NCBI RefSeq assembly: GCF_016907015.1
Contig: NZ_JAFBBE010000023.1
Span: 1-57,494, forward strand
DNA length: 57,494 bases
Reading direction: 5' to 3'
Origin: Oceanisphaera litoralis
GTDB lineage: Bacteria > Pseudomonadota > Gammaproteobacteria > Enterobacterales > Aeromonadaceae
The position numbers were made by a program, and so were the translations under genes. Each line of letters begins with the position of its first letter. Position 1 is the stretch's first letter. The notes beneath the pieces are model-generated. The model had not been told where the DNA came from, did no database searches, and was given only the letters and a program-made list of their open reading frames with translations. This document shows positions 17,717 to 26,008 of the stretch, piece by piece.

Positions 17717-18403
17717 TTATTTACCCAGAATACGGGCCAGTTCATCCTCGGCGCCGGCAGACTGGCTGCCGGTAATGCCGGCGGACTTCAGCTTCTGCTC
17801 CAGGGCATCGCCGCTCTCGCTGGCGGCTCGCTCGGCGGCCACGTCCAGCTCGGCCTGACGCTGGGTCTGCTTCTGCTTGATGCGATCCAGGGATTCGACC
17901 GCAGTTGTCATCTTGGTGTTGGCACCGCCGTGGCGGGACGACACCGCCGCCTGGGCCTTTTGCACGCTTTCGGTGGCCTTGACCATGTCCAGTTGCTGTT
18001 CCAGCTGACGCAGACGGCCTTTGGCGGTGGTGATGTTGTTTTTCAGGCTCAGCTCGGAGGCGGCATACTGGTCGGCGTAGCGCTGCTCGCCGTCCTGCTC
18101 GTTTTTCAGCTCGGCCACCCGCTGGGCACATTCCAGCGCCAGCTCCTTGTTGTCCTTGGTCATGGCGGCGCGGGCGTGGGCTTCGTACTCCGCTATGCTG
18201 GCGCCGATGGCGTCCACCTTCTGTTTGGCCAGCTTGCGTTTGGCCATGATGCCGGTCAGGGCTTCATCGGAGCGGCGCAGCTCCTGTTTGGCTTCGCGAA
18301 TTTCCTGCTCCAGAATACGCAGGGCCTGGCTGTCGGCCACGGCCTCGGCGGCCTCGTTGGCGCCCCCCTTGATGGCGGTCACCAGTTTTCTCCAAACGCT
18401 CAT
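17717..18403 (-). CDS. yjfJ: PspA/IM30 family protein (YjfJ)
   Basis: 228-residue PspA/IM30 homologue, almost wholly helical coiled coil, beginning MSVWRKLVTAIKGGANEAAE. PspA-family proteins are ESCRT-III-like and polymerise on stressed inner membranes. YjfJ is the version linked to YjfI, YjfK and ATP-grasp proteins rather than to pspF-pspABC. The C-terminus is extended (EDELARILGK). The ATG overlaps the yjfI stop by 4 bp. Confidence 0.9.
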   Translation of the reverse strand: MSVWRKLVTAIKGGANEAAEAVADSQALRILEQEIREAKQELRRSDEALTGIMAKRKLAKQKVDAIGASIAEYEAHARAAMTKDNKELALECAQRVAELKNEQDGEQRYADQYAASELSLKNNITTAKGRLRQLEQQLDMVKATESVQKAQAAVSSRHGGANTKMTTAVESLDRIKQKQTQRQAELDVAAERAASESGDALEQKLKSAGITGSQSAGAEDELARILGK

Positions 18404-18801
18404 ATGGTTACTCCTTGCAGCTGGTCCTGATACAGGTCGAGAAAGGCTTCGGTGTTGCGGAACAGGGTTTCCACCTCGATCAGCACGCTTTCTTCCTTCG
18501 AGCCGGCCGAAAGGGAGCCGAAGGCGATGTAATAGTCGTCACGGTTGATCTTGCTGATGCCGACCGTGGTCAGCGGAAACAGCTGATGGGTACGCAATAT
18601 GGTGTCGTTCAGCACGGCGGCGTCGTTGACCTGGCTGGCGGGAAACAGCAGGGTTTCGGCGATGATCTGTTCACCGGCCACGGCGAGATAGGCTTCCAGC
18701 CCGTCGGCATTGGTGATCAGCAGGGAGTCGTTTTCGAGTGTGCATTGCCAGCCTTCGCGGGTGGCAAGCAGGCCGTGCAGTTGTTCCAGGGTCCAGGACA
18801 T
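18400..18801 (-). CDS. yjfI: DUF2170 protein (YjfI)
   Basis: 133-residue DUF2170 protein matching YjfI, first gene of the six-gene minus-strand block yjfIJKL-ygiBC. It is cytosolic with no catalytic motif. The promoter should lie in 18802-18950, but I do not see a clear sigma-70 or sigma-54 signature there. Co-occurrence with PspA-like YjfJ is the main clue to function (envelope stress). Confidence 0.87.
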   Translation of the reverse strand: MSWTLEQLHGLLATREGWQCTLENDSLLITNADGLEAYLAVAGEQIIAETLLFPASQVNDAAVLNDTILRTHQLFPLTTVGISKINRDDYYIAFGSLSAGSKEESVLIEVETLFRNTEAFLDLYQDQLQGVTI

Positions 18802-18951
18802 GCAGGTACTCCAGTGTTGGTAGGAAGTAAGATGAATGGCTCATCACTGCAGACAAGATAGAACAGAGTTGGTTCCGAAAGCTACCCTCATTCGCCCATC
18901 GAATGCGCCGGGGAAGCCCGGTCGGCGTCACTCGGGCGCGCTGATGAGCGG

Positions 18952-19845
18952 CTAACAGGCGGCCAGCCGTTCCCGGATGGGGGCCAGTAGCAGGGGGCTC
19001 AGATCGATGGCGTTGGAGGAGTGGGCAATGGCATTGGTGGTGATCAGTCGGCGCAGCCCGTTGTTGGTCAGCTGCTGCTCTATGTGGTCGGCAAAGAGCC
19101 CGTGAATGGCGGCGCAGTCCACCTTGTTCAATCCCTGAGCGTGCAATGCCTGCAGGCAGCGCAGCACCGTCTGGCCGCTGGAGATGACATCGTCGATGAT
19201 CACCGCCGTGTGCCGGCGCCAGGCGGACAGATCCGGCAGCCGTACCGCTACCTGCCGATCGCCGCTGCGCACCTTGCTGCCCACCACATAATCATGGCCG
19301 CTCCGGGCGGCGATCTGCGCCACCCACTGTTCGCTCTCGGCATCCGGCCCCACCAGCAGCAGCGGCTCCTGCCGTTCGCCCAGCCAGCTGGCCAGCAGGG
19401 GCGCGGCCTGCACTACTGTGCTCGGCACGGTATAGATTTCAGCCAGGCGGTGATAGCGATGCAGATGCGGGTCGACGGTGACCAGCCAGTCGATTTGCGG
19501 CGACAGCAGCCGGGCGAAGGTGCGCGACGTCACCGCCTCGCCGGCGTGAAAGCATTTGTCCTAGCGCATGTAGCAGAGATAGGGCGCAATCAGGCCAATC
19601 TGGCTGGCACCCAGCTCCTTCAGGGTGTCGCACAAAAAGCTTAGGGGCAGAAACTTGTCGTCGGGACGGGACAGATCTGCCAGCACCAGTACCGGGCGGT
19701 CTTTTACCTCGGCGTGAATGCGCAGATAGCTTTCGCCATCCGGAAAGCGGCGCCGTTCCAGCCGGCCGACGTCGGCGTTCAGGCCCCGGCACAGGGGCGC
19801 GCACAGCGGATGCGCGTCATCCAGGGAAAACAGCAAGGGGGTCAT
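18952..19845 (-). pseudogene. PRPP-synthetase-like protein, split by an in-frame amber codon
   Basis: Reading from the ATG at 19845 gives a ribose-phosphate diphosphokinase-like protein: RRFPDGESYLRI near residue 35, and a PRPP-binding loop IIDDVISSGQT in the C-terminal half. Codon 95 (19561-19563) is TAG in the run CYMR-stop-DKCFHAGEA. Both sides continue in one frame, and relatives have Gln here (YMRQDK), so one C-to-T change explains it. Without the stop the product is 297 residues, near family size. The C-terminal half could start at a GTG (19533), but a two-piece enzyme is unlikely. The start overlaps the stop of the phosphorylase gene, so they form an operon. Alternatives are a sequencing error or amber suppression. 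Confidence 0.85.
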
Positions 19846-21350
19846 GGGGCTTCTCCAACCATGAACATATCGTGATTGTTGGCGTAATAGGCCGCCGCAT
19901 AGTCCAGTTCGCCCCGGCTGTCGGCGTAGAGGGTCAGCAAGGGCTGATCCTGCGCCAGGGCCTGACCCAGCTTGATATGCAGGCGCAGGCCGGCGGCGGG
20001 GGAAATGGGCGCGCCGGCCAGCTTGGCCAGCCGGGACAGGCGCCGGTTGTCCATGGCCAGCAGGGTGCCGCTGTGCCGGGCCCCCAGCTCGAGCCGGTGG
20101 GCGGCCTGCGGAATGGGCTTCATTCCGCCCTGGGCGTCGCAAATGCGTTTGAACTGCTCCCAGGACTGACCGGATGTCAGTATTTCCCGCGTCCGGGTCT
20201 GCGTGACTTCCAGGGTGCCGCTACCGGCCAGATTCAGCAGGTGGGCGGCGAGAAACAGCGCCCGCTCGCGCAAATCGGCGGGGGCCCCGGGCTCGTTGTT
20301 GAGCACGGCGAGGATATCCTGCGCCTCCTGAGCCGGCCCTATGCCATAGCCGATGGCCTCGGCGCCATCGGTGATCAGGCAGCGCATTTTTAGCCCCAGC
20401 GCCTGACCGACGGTATCGAACAGGCCGGCCAGGTGTCTGGCCTCGTGCTGGCTGCGCACCTTGGCGGTCGGCCCCACGGGAATGTCGATCAGCGCATGGG
20501 TAGAGCCGGCGGCCAGCTTCTTGGACAACACCGAGGCCACCAGCTGGCCGACCCCGTCGATGTCCAGCGCATGCTCGATACGGATCAGCATGTCGTCGGC
20601 GGGACTGAGGTTGACGGCACCGCCCCACACCAGGCAGGCATTGACCTGGCGTACCGTCTGCTGAATCTGTTCCAGGCTGAGGCGTACCCGGGTCAGCACT
20701 TCCATGGTATCGGCGGTACCCGAGGGGGAGGTGATGGCCCGGGACGAGGTCTTGGGCATGACCAGGCCGGCGGCGCTGGCGATGGCTACCACTATGGGGG
20801 TGGTTCTGTTGCCGGGCACGCCGCCGATGCAGTGCTTGTCGACCAGCTGCAGGGTGTCGGGCCAGGTCAGCCGTTTGCCGCTGGCCACCATGGCCTGGGT
20901 GAGGGCAATGATTTCCTGGGTGTTGAGCCGGTCGACCCCGGCGGTGATAAAGCTGGCAATCTGCATGTCCGAATAACGATGGGCGCTAATGTCGGCCACT
21001 ATGTCGTGAATTTCCCGGGATGACAGGGTGTGACCGTAGATTTTTTTGCGTACCGCGCTCATGGAATGGAGCAGGGGGGCATGACTGATCTGCACCCGTT
21101 CCCCTCCCTTCAACGCCATGCGTTGCCAGGCGATGCGAGAGAAGCCGATATGGTCGGGCGGTAGCACCTTCTCGGTGACCACGTTGAGGGTGGCGATAAG
21201 GGTACGGTCTTCCAGGCCGATCTGGATACGGGTATTGGCGTTGAAGCCTTCGGCCCGACACACCTCGCAGTCGGCGCGCATGAACACCACCGGCTCCTGG
21301 TGAGTATCGATGCCCATTTCCATGGCAATCAGCGAATGAGAGGCGGACAT
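19842..21350 (-). CDS. Thymidine/AMP phosphorylase family protein
   Basis: 502-residue member of the thymidine phosphorylase family. It is longer than E. coli DeoA (440) and has the extra N-terminal domain of AMP phosphorylase-like proteins. Motifs: VDKHCIGGVPGNRTTPIV (phosphate/nucleoside site, about 175-192) and MPKTSSRAITSPSGTADTMEVL. It would split a nucleoside or NMP with phosphate. Next to a PRPP-synthetase-like gene, this suggests salvage of the (phospho)ribose moiety. I choose the ATG at 21350 because AAGG lies 9-10 nt upstream; a GTG at 21359 is possible. It overlaps the downstream gene by 4 bp. Confidence 0.87.
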   Translation of the reverse strand: MSASHSLIAMEMGIDTHQEPVVFMRADCEVCRAEGFNANTRIQIGLEDRTLIATLNVVTEKVLPPDHIGFSRIAWQRMALKGGERVQISHAPLLHSMSAVRKKIYGHTLSSREIHDIVADISAHRYSDMQIASFITAGVDRLNTQEIIALTQAMVASGKRLTWPDTLQLVDKHCIGGVPGNRTTPIVVAIASAAGLVMPKTSSRAITSPSGTADTMEVLTRVRLSLEQIQQTVRQVNACLVWGGAVNLSPADDMLIRIEHALDIDGVGQLVASVLSKKLAAGSTHALIDIPVGPTAKVRSQHEARHLAGLFDTVGQALGLKMRCLITDGAEAIGYGIGPAQEAQDILAVLNNEPGAPADLRERALFLAAHLLNLAGSGTLEVTQTRTREILTSGQSWEQFKRICDAQGGMKPIPQAAHRLELGARHSGTLLAMDNRRLSRLAKLAGAPISPAAGLRLHIKLGQALAQDQPLLTLYADSRGELDYAAAYYANNHDMFMVGEAP

Positions 21351-21605
21351 GGCAAGCACCTTCTGTTTGGCTGGGTACAGGTCGGAACGGATTTTTCCTG
21401 GTTTTTAATAGACTAGCCCGGCCGGGTGAATCGTGCTTGAGCACAGGGGGCGGCTGAACGTGGCCGGGGACCTGCCCAAAAAGTTAACCGAATGGTGCTC
21501 GATAGACTAAATTGAAACTCATGCTTGAGTTGCGCATATCTCCAGCATCGGTGCATTAACATTTTTGTCAGACCTCCAATCAACATCACCAAGAAGGAAA
21601 GCAGC

Positions 21606-21851
21606 ATGGCTTATGTGATTATCGGTGGCGAAAAGTACGAGAAAGAGTTGATCGACCTGGCCACGGCGCACACGACAGGGAAGGGCGAAGGCAAGATCTC
21701 AAAAGATGAGGCGGCCGATCTGTTAACATCGGCGCTGGATGGCCAGGGAGTGACGGACACCGAGATGAACACCCTGAAGTATATTCGCCAGAATTTTGAT
21801 TTCACCGATGCTGCGGCAGCCTATTTTGACAACGAGGTTGCCAGGCTTTAA
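21606..21851 (+). CDS. Small conserved protein of unknown function
   Basis: 81-residue protein MAYVIIGGEKYEKELIDLA. The start is set by AAGGAAAG about 7 nt upstream, although the frame is open further. It is acidic and helical, with two segments reminiscent of EF-hand-like loops (GKGEGKISKDEA and DGQGVTDTE), followed by TMKYI-type spacing (LKYIRQNFDFTDAAAAYF). I have seen similar short proteins in marine gammaproteobacteria but know no function. It is flanked by unrelated minus-strand genes, so it has its own promoter. Confidence 0.75.
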   Translation: MAYVIIGGEKYEKELIDLATAHTTGKGEGKISKDEAADLLTSALDGQGVTDTEMNTLKYIRQNFDFTDAAAAYFDNEVARL

Positions 21852-21889
21852 CTGCCGACGGTACAACACCTATTCTGACCATTGCCCCT

Positions 21890-22050
21890 GAGTGAAAGCG
21901 CTAGCTTGCGGCCGGTGCCGGCGTTCCCGGTCGCCGGCCCTGGCGGTGATGGTCAGCAGCACTTCTTTGGGATCCGCATTCGAACACGGGGTGCCGGACG
22001 GTTGATGCATCATGATATAGCGCGAAGGGCGGGGAGTGAGCGGCTGCCCA
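21890..22050 (-). pseudogene. Fossil of an RsuA-type pseudouridine synthase
   Basis: Minus-strand reading just beyond the MFS stop gives GQPLTPRPSRYIMMHQPSGT then PCSN, which parallels [20 protein letters not shown] and LCSN in the intact rsuA at 36.9-37.6 kb. This runs directly into EVLLTITAR, matching the [10 protein letters not shown] segment about 100 residues later in the intact gene. So both ends of an internal deletion are recognisable. No intact N-terminus or C-terminus remains. It is too diverged to be a recent duplication of the neighbouring gene. Confidence 0.75.
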
Positions 22051-23304
22051 TTATCTTGGTTGGCGTTTGTGGCCGGGCTCGCGCACCCGGGCCAGCAGCA
22101 CGGCGCCGAGTACGAACAACACCAGCAGGCTGAGGATAGACAGCCGGTTGCTGCCGCTCACCAGTGCCACCACCCCTACCAGCAGGGGCCCCAGCACCGC
22201 CGCGAACTTGCCGATCATGTTGAACAGGCCGAAGTAGGCGCCGGCTTGGTCGGCAGGGATCAGCCGGGCGTAGAAGGAGCGGGACAGCGCCTGCACCCCG
22301 CCCTGCACCAGGCCGATGGCCCCGGCCAGCAGGAAGAACTGGCTCTCGGTCTGCATGGCGTAGCCGCCGGCGGTGACCAGCGCATAGACCAGCAGCCCCA
22401 GGTAGATGGCCCGTTTGGTGCCGATGTGCTCGCCCAGATAGCCGAAGGCCACGGCGGCGGGAAAGGCGACAAACTGCACCAGCAGCAGGGCGACGATCAG
22501 GCTGTTGCTGGCAAAGCCCAGGGCCATACCGAAGTCCACTGCCATGCGGATGATGGTGTGCACCCCGTCGATATAGAGCCAGTAGGCGATGAGAAAGGTC
22601 AGCACCCCGGGGGTCTTGACCGCCTGGCGCAGTATGGCGACCAGCGCCGCGAAGCTGGTGTCGGTACCGGCACTGGCGGGCCGCTCCTTCACCCAGAAGA
22701 ACAGCGGCAGGGCGAACAGCGTCCACCAAGCCGCCACCATCACGAAGGAGACCTTCACCGCCTGGGTGGCCGAGGCCAGGCCGAACCATTCCGGCTGGGT
22801 GGCCATCACCACGTTGAGCGCGAACAGCAGGCCACCGCCCAGGTAGCCCAGGGCATAGCCCCAGGCCGAGACCCGGTCGCTCTCTTCCGGGGCGGCCACG
22901 TCCACCAGCAGGGCGTCGTAGAAGGTGAGGCCGCCGAAAAAGCCGACGCTGGCGGCGGCGAACAGCAAGGCCGCCAGCAGCCACTGGCCCTCGCCGGCCC
23001 AGAACAGCCCGAGGGTGGGCAGCACCCCGATCAGGGTGAACAGCAACAGCAGGCGCTTCTTGGCGCCGCGCCTGTCGGCCACCGCCCCCAGCCAGGGGGA
23101 CATCAGCATCACCAAGAGGCTGGCCGCCGAGCTGAACAGTCCCAGCCAGAAGGTGCTCTGGGCCGCCGCCATCTCCTCGGCCCAGTACTGCTTGAACAGC
23201 ACCGGGAAGAAGCCGGCCAGCACGGTGGTGGCGAAGGTGGAGTTGGCCCAGTCGTACAGCGCCCAGGACCAGGTGGCACGGGTGTTAAGGGTGACGGTGG
23301 TCAT
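22051..23304 (-). CDS. MFS transporter, UMF1/Atg22-like
   Basis: About 417-residue major-facilitator protein with 11-12 hydrophobic segments. It begins with the UMF1-family hallmark WSWALYDWANSTFATTV, and VADRRGAKKR lies in the loop between helices 2 and 3. The frame opens at 23337, but the ATG at 23304 has GAGG about 10 nt upstream and is preferred. UMF1 carriers are poorly characterised; amino acid or metabolite efflux is inferred from Atg22. It follows the SnoaL-like gene by 45 bp and may be co-transcribed. Confidence 0.85.
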   Translation of the reverse strand: MTTVTLNTRATWSWALYDWANSTFATTVLAGFFPVLFKQYWAEEMAAAQSTFWLGLFSSAASLLVMLMSPWLGAVADRRGAKKRLLLLFTLIGVLPTLGLFWAGEGQWLLAALLFAAASVGFFGGLTFYDALLVDVAAPEESDRVSAWGYALGYLGGGLLFALNVVMATQPEWFGLASATQAVKVSFVMVAAWWTLFALPLFFWVKERPASAGTDTSFAALVAILRQAVKTPGVLTFLIAYWLYIDGVHTIIRMAVDFGMALGFASNSLIVALLLVQFVAFPAAVAFGYLGEHIGTKRAIYLGLLVYALVTAGGYAMQTESQFFLLAGAIGLVQGGVQALSRSFYARLIPADQAGAYFGLFNMIGKFAAVLGPLLVGVVALVSGSNRLSILSLLVLFVLGAVLLARVREPGHKRQPR

Positions 23305-23349
23305 GGGGTGAGAATCCTCGCATGGGGGGCTGATCATCGCATTCCTCCT

Positions 23350-23793
23350 TTATCGTTGGGTGTCCCCGGCGCGTGCCAAGCGCTCGAGTACCGCCAGCAT
23401 GGCCGGTGATATATCCGTGTGATGATGGATCATCTTCCAGCTGTCGCCCGCTCGCCGGTAGAGGTTGGTGACCCTGTGCTCGATGGCAACCTGCTGGTCG
23501 GCGAGGGTAATCTGCCCCTGCTCGACGCCTGTTTCACAGGCCAGCTCTCCGGCAACGTGGATGCACTGCTGGTGCAGCTCGACCTTGCCACCGGAGGCAA
23601 GCCGGGCGACCTGTTCGAATGAGGCAAAGACTGCATCCCAGCCGACCTGCCGGCCGCCGATGGGATGCAGGGCCGTGACCATGGCCCCGTGCGACCAGAT
23701 AGCGGCAAGCGGCTTGGCATCGCCGTTGGCCATGCGGGTCAGGGCCGCATAAAAGCGCAGGGATACGGTGCGAACTTCGTCTTCCGCTGACAT
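23350..23793 (-). CDS. SnoaL/NTF2-like domain protein
   Basis: 147-residue protein (start MSAEDEVRTV at 23793, with AGGAG 8-9 nt before it). It has the cone-shaped NTF2/SnoaL-like pattern: FYAALTRMANGDAKPLAAIWS near the N-terminus and WKMIHHHTDIS near the C-terminus. Similar proteins are annotated as nuclear-transport-factor-2-like or DUF4440, with ligand-binding or unknown enzymatic roles. The upstream extension of the frame to 23889 lacks homology. Confidence 0.82.
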   Translation of the reverse strand: MSAEDEVRTVSLRFYAALTRMANGDAKPLAAIWSHGAMVTALHPIGGRQVGWDAVFASFEQVARLASGGKVELHQQCIHVAGELACETGVEQGQITLADQQVAIEHRVTNLYRRAGDSWKMIHHHTDISPAMLAVLERLARAGDTQR

Positions 23794-23950
23794 GGGCTTT
23801 CTCCTGGTGTGGTTGGCTGAACCGGGTTGGTTAACGCCAGAGTGCGTCCTGGCGTCATTCTCATTCTGGTCTCGATCCGTGACACTCACAAATTTACCGG
23901 GGTGTTCATTTCATGTCTTTATCGCTTGAGACCCTGTCTATGATTTCGGC

Positions 23951-24847
23951 TTAGGGCCGCAGATGCTCGTTGAAAAAGGCGATGGTTCTTGACCAGGCCA
24001 GCTCGGCGGCCTCGGCATCGTACCTGGGGGTGGAATCGTTATGAAAGCCGTGCGGGGCATTGGCATACACAAATGCCTGATAGCGAATGCCATGCTGGTT
24101 GAGCGCCTGCTCGTACGCCGGCCACTGGGCATTGATACGCTCGTCCCGTTCGCCCATGTGCACCAGCAGCGCCGCCTTTATCCGGCCGACCTGATCCAGT
24201 TCGGGCGGCATACCGTAAAACGGCACGGCGGCATCCACCAGTTCGGGCAGACCGGCAGCCAGGCGGTTGGTCAGGCCGCCACCAAAACAGAAGCCCACCA
24301 CGCCCAGCCTGCCGTTGCCGTTGTCCATGGCCGCCAGGAAGCGGGCCGCGGCGGCAAAGTCCGCCGCTATCTTGTCGCCATCCAGCCGTTGTTGCAGGGC
24401 GCGACCATCGTCATCATTGCCCGGATAGCCACCCAGCGGATACAGGGCGTCCGGGGCAAAGGCGATAAAACCCGCCTTGGCCAGCCGCCGGGCAACATCC
24501 TCGATATAGGGGTTGAGCCCGCGGTTCTCGTGGATCACCAGCACCGCCGGTAATGACGCCGGCACATGGCGGGGCATGACCAGGTATCCCCGTCCCTTGC
24601 CGTGACCGTTCGGTGACGTAAACTCCCGGTAGCTGGCCTGAATATCCGTGTCGTTGAACGACACTTGCTGGGCCCGGGCGTAGTCGGGGGTAAGCGCCTC
24701 GAACAAGGCAACCGCCGTCATGCTACCCATCGCCACACGCCCCAGTCCGGCCAGGAACTGGCGGCGATCGATCAGCCCGTGAGCATATTGATCATAGAGG
24801 CGGAATGCCTGTTCCGGGATCGATTGCGGGTTCATTTGCTTGCTCAT
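23951..24847 (-). CDS. Tat-exported dienelactone hydrolase family protein (YghX-like)
   Basis: 298-residue alpha/beta hydrolase of the dienelactone hydrolase family. The nucleophile Cys sits in GFCFGGG, the acid in MGERDERIN and the His in PHGFHND. The N-terminus carries a twin-arginine-like signal, DRRQFLAGLG followed by a hydrophobic segment and an Ala-rich cleavage region (YARAQ), so export to the periplasm is likely. I choose MSKQMN at 24847 with an upstream AGGAGG site. The same frame is open to 25054 only because it runs into a GNAT fossil. The substrate is unknown. Confidence 0.87.
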   Translation of the reverse strand: MSKQMNPQSIPEQAFRLYDQYAHGLIDRRQFLAGLGRVAMGSMTAVALFEALTPDYARAQQVSFNDTDIQASYREFTSPNGHGKGRGYLVMPRHVPASLPAVLVIHENRGLNPYIEDVARRLAKAGFIAFAPDALYPLGGYPGNDDDGRALQQRLDGDKIAADFAAAARFLAAMDNGNGRLGVVGFCFGGGLTNRLAAGLPELVDAAVPFYGMPPELDQVGRIKAALLVHMGERDERINAQWPAYEQALNQHGIRYQAFVYANAPHGFHNDSTPRYDAEAAELAWSRTIAFFNEHLRP

Positions 24848-24849
24848 CG

Positions 24850-24975
24850 GGCACCTCCTGCAGTTTATCCGGCCAAAGTCGGCATCGTATAGACCGGGAT
24901 TCCATTCCTGTTTCGCCGCCCAGTCGATGGCCATATCGACTTCCGCTCGGGTCATGGCCCCGAGGGTATGGTTGT
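24850..24975 (-). pseudogene. N-terminal fossil of a GNAT acetyltransferase
   Basis: In frame just upstream of the hydrolase, codons read AMTRAEVDMAIDWAAKQE then WNPGLYDADF. This is the characteristic first 35 residues of a GNAT family found in many gammaproteobacteria (TRAEVD..IDWAA.EGWNPGL.DA..F). The acetyl-CoA-binding core is missing. The remnant now overlaps the leader of the hydrolase gene, including its ribosome site. Confidence 0.7.
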
Positions 24976-25069
24976 TGTCCGGCACCCTGTATTTACGACC
25001 CCTGTCGACAGGTGACGAAGCTTGGTACTGTGACAATAATGTTGGAGCGTCCAATAATACTTCTGCGTC

Positions 25070-25097
25070 AACTCGATGCTGTTAACTCGATGCTGTT
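25070..25097. repeat. 14-bp direct tandem repeat
   Basis: AACTCGATGCTGTT occurs twice back to back in the intergenic region before the ABC exporter operon. It is probably a slippage product; no regulatory role is evident. Confidence 0.85.
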
Positions 25098-25272
25098 AAC
25101 TCTAGCAGTTCTCTGAGCCGGCAGCTTGACCGTAACCCTGAACACCCGGCTGCATGCATCTTATTCTATCCGTACCCGGTGGCGCGAGTGATGGCGGCAT
25201 GTTCTAGCGGCATAGAGCGATAGCACTTAGGCTTTTGTTAAACCGCCGCCGCTATCACGCACGAGTGCCCCC

Positions 25273-25998
25273 ATGACCGAACCACTGGATTATCGACTGC
25301 CCGCTTTTCGTACCCGGGATCTCACCCGGGTTTATGGCGAAGGTGCGGCCGCCGTGCAGGCGCTGCGCGGGGTGAACCTGGAGATCCCGGCCGGCGAGCT
25401 GGTGGTGCTGCTGGGCCCGTCCGGCAGCGGCAAGTCGACCCTGCTGAACCTGCTCGGCGGCCTGGATCGGGCCAGCAGCGGGCAACTGTGGTTTTTCGAC
25501 CGGGAGCTGAGCGCCATGAACGAGGCCCGGCTGACCCGTTATCGACGCCATCATGTCGGCTTCGTGTTCCAGTCCTACAACCTGATGCCCAGCCTGACCG
25601 CCCGCGAGAACGTGGAGCTGGTCACCGAGCTGGCCGCAGAGCCGATGGCGGCAGACGAGGCGCTGGCCCTGGTGGGCCTGGACGAACGCGGCCATCATTT
25701 TCCCGCCCAGCTGTCCGGTGGCGAGCAGCAGCGGGTGGCCATCGCCCGCGCCATCGCCAAACGGCCTACCGTGCTGTTCTGCGACGAGCCGACCGGCGCG
25801 CTGGACAGCCACACCGGCCGGGTGGTGCTGCGGGCCTTGCAGGACGTGAACCGGCAACTGGGCACCACTGTGCTGATCGTTACCCATGCGGCGGCCACCG
25901 CCGCCATGGCCCACCGGGTGATCCACTTCGCCGATGGCCGCATCCGCAGGGTGGAGACTCACGACCACCGGCTCGATGCCGAGGCGATCGAATGGTAG
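25273..25998 (+). CDS. ABC transporter ATP-binding protein (MacB/LolD-like)
   Basis: 241-residue ATPase with Walker [10 protein letters not shown] (about 54-62), Q-loop [10 protein letters not shown], signature [14 protein letters not shown] and Walker [13 protein letters not shown]. It belongs to the LolD/MacB/FtsE type that works with FtsX-domain permeases. It starts a three-gene operon with a permease 10 bp downstream and a periplasmic adaptor after that, forming a tripartite-type exporter. The cargo (lipopeptide, macrolide-like compound or lipoprotein) cannot be told from sequence. Confidence 0.92.
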   Translation: MTEPLDYRLPAFRTRDLTRVYGEGAAAVQALRGVNLEIPAGELVVLLGPSGSGKSTLLNLLGGLDRASSGQLWFFDRELSAMNEARLTRYRRHHVGFVFQSYNLMPSLTARENVELVTELAAEPMAADEALALVGLDERGHHFPAQLSGGEQQRVAIARAIAKRPTVLFCDEPTGALDSHTGRVVLRALQDVNRQLGTTVLIVTHAAATAAMAHRVIHFADGRIRRVETHDHRLDAEAIEW

Positions 25999-26008
25999 GA
26001 GCGGCGTC

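Noticed and set aside
19561-19563. Pyrrolysine or programmed read-through at the amber codon
   Set aside because: Nothing in the window suggests a pyrrolysine system or a read-through element; a simple CAG-to-TAG change or base error is the more economical reading.
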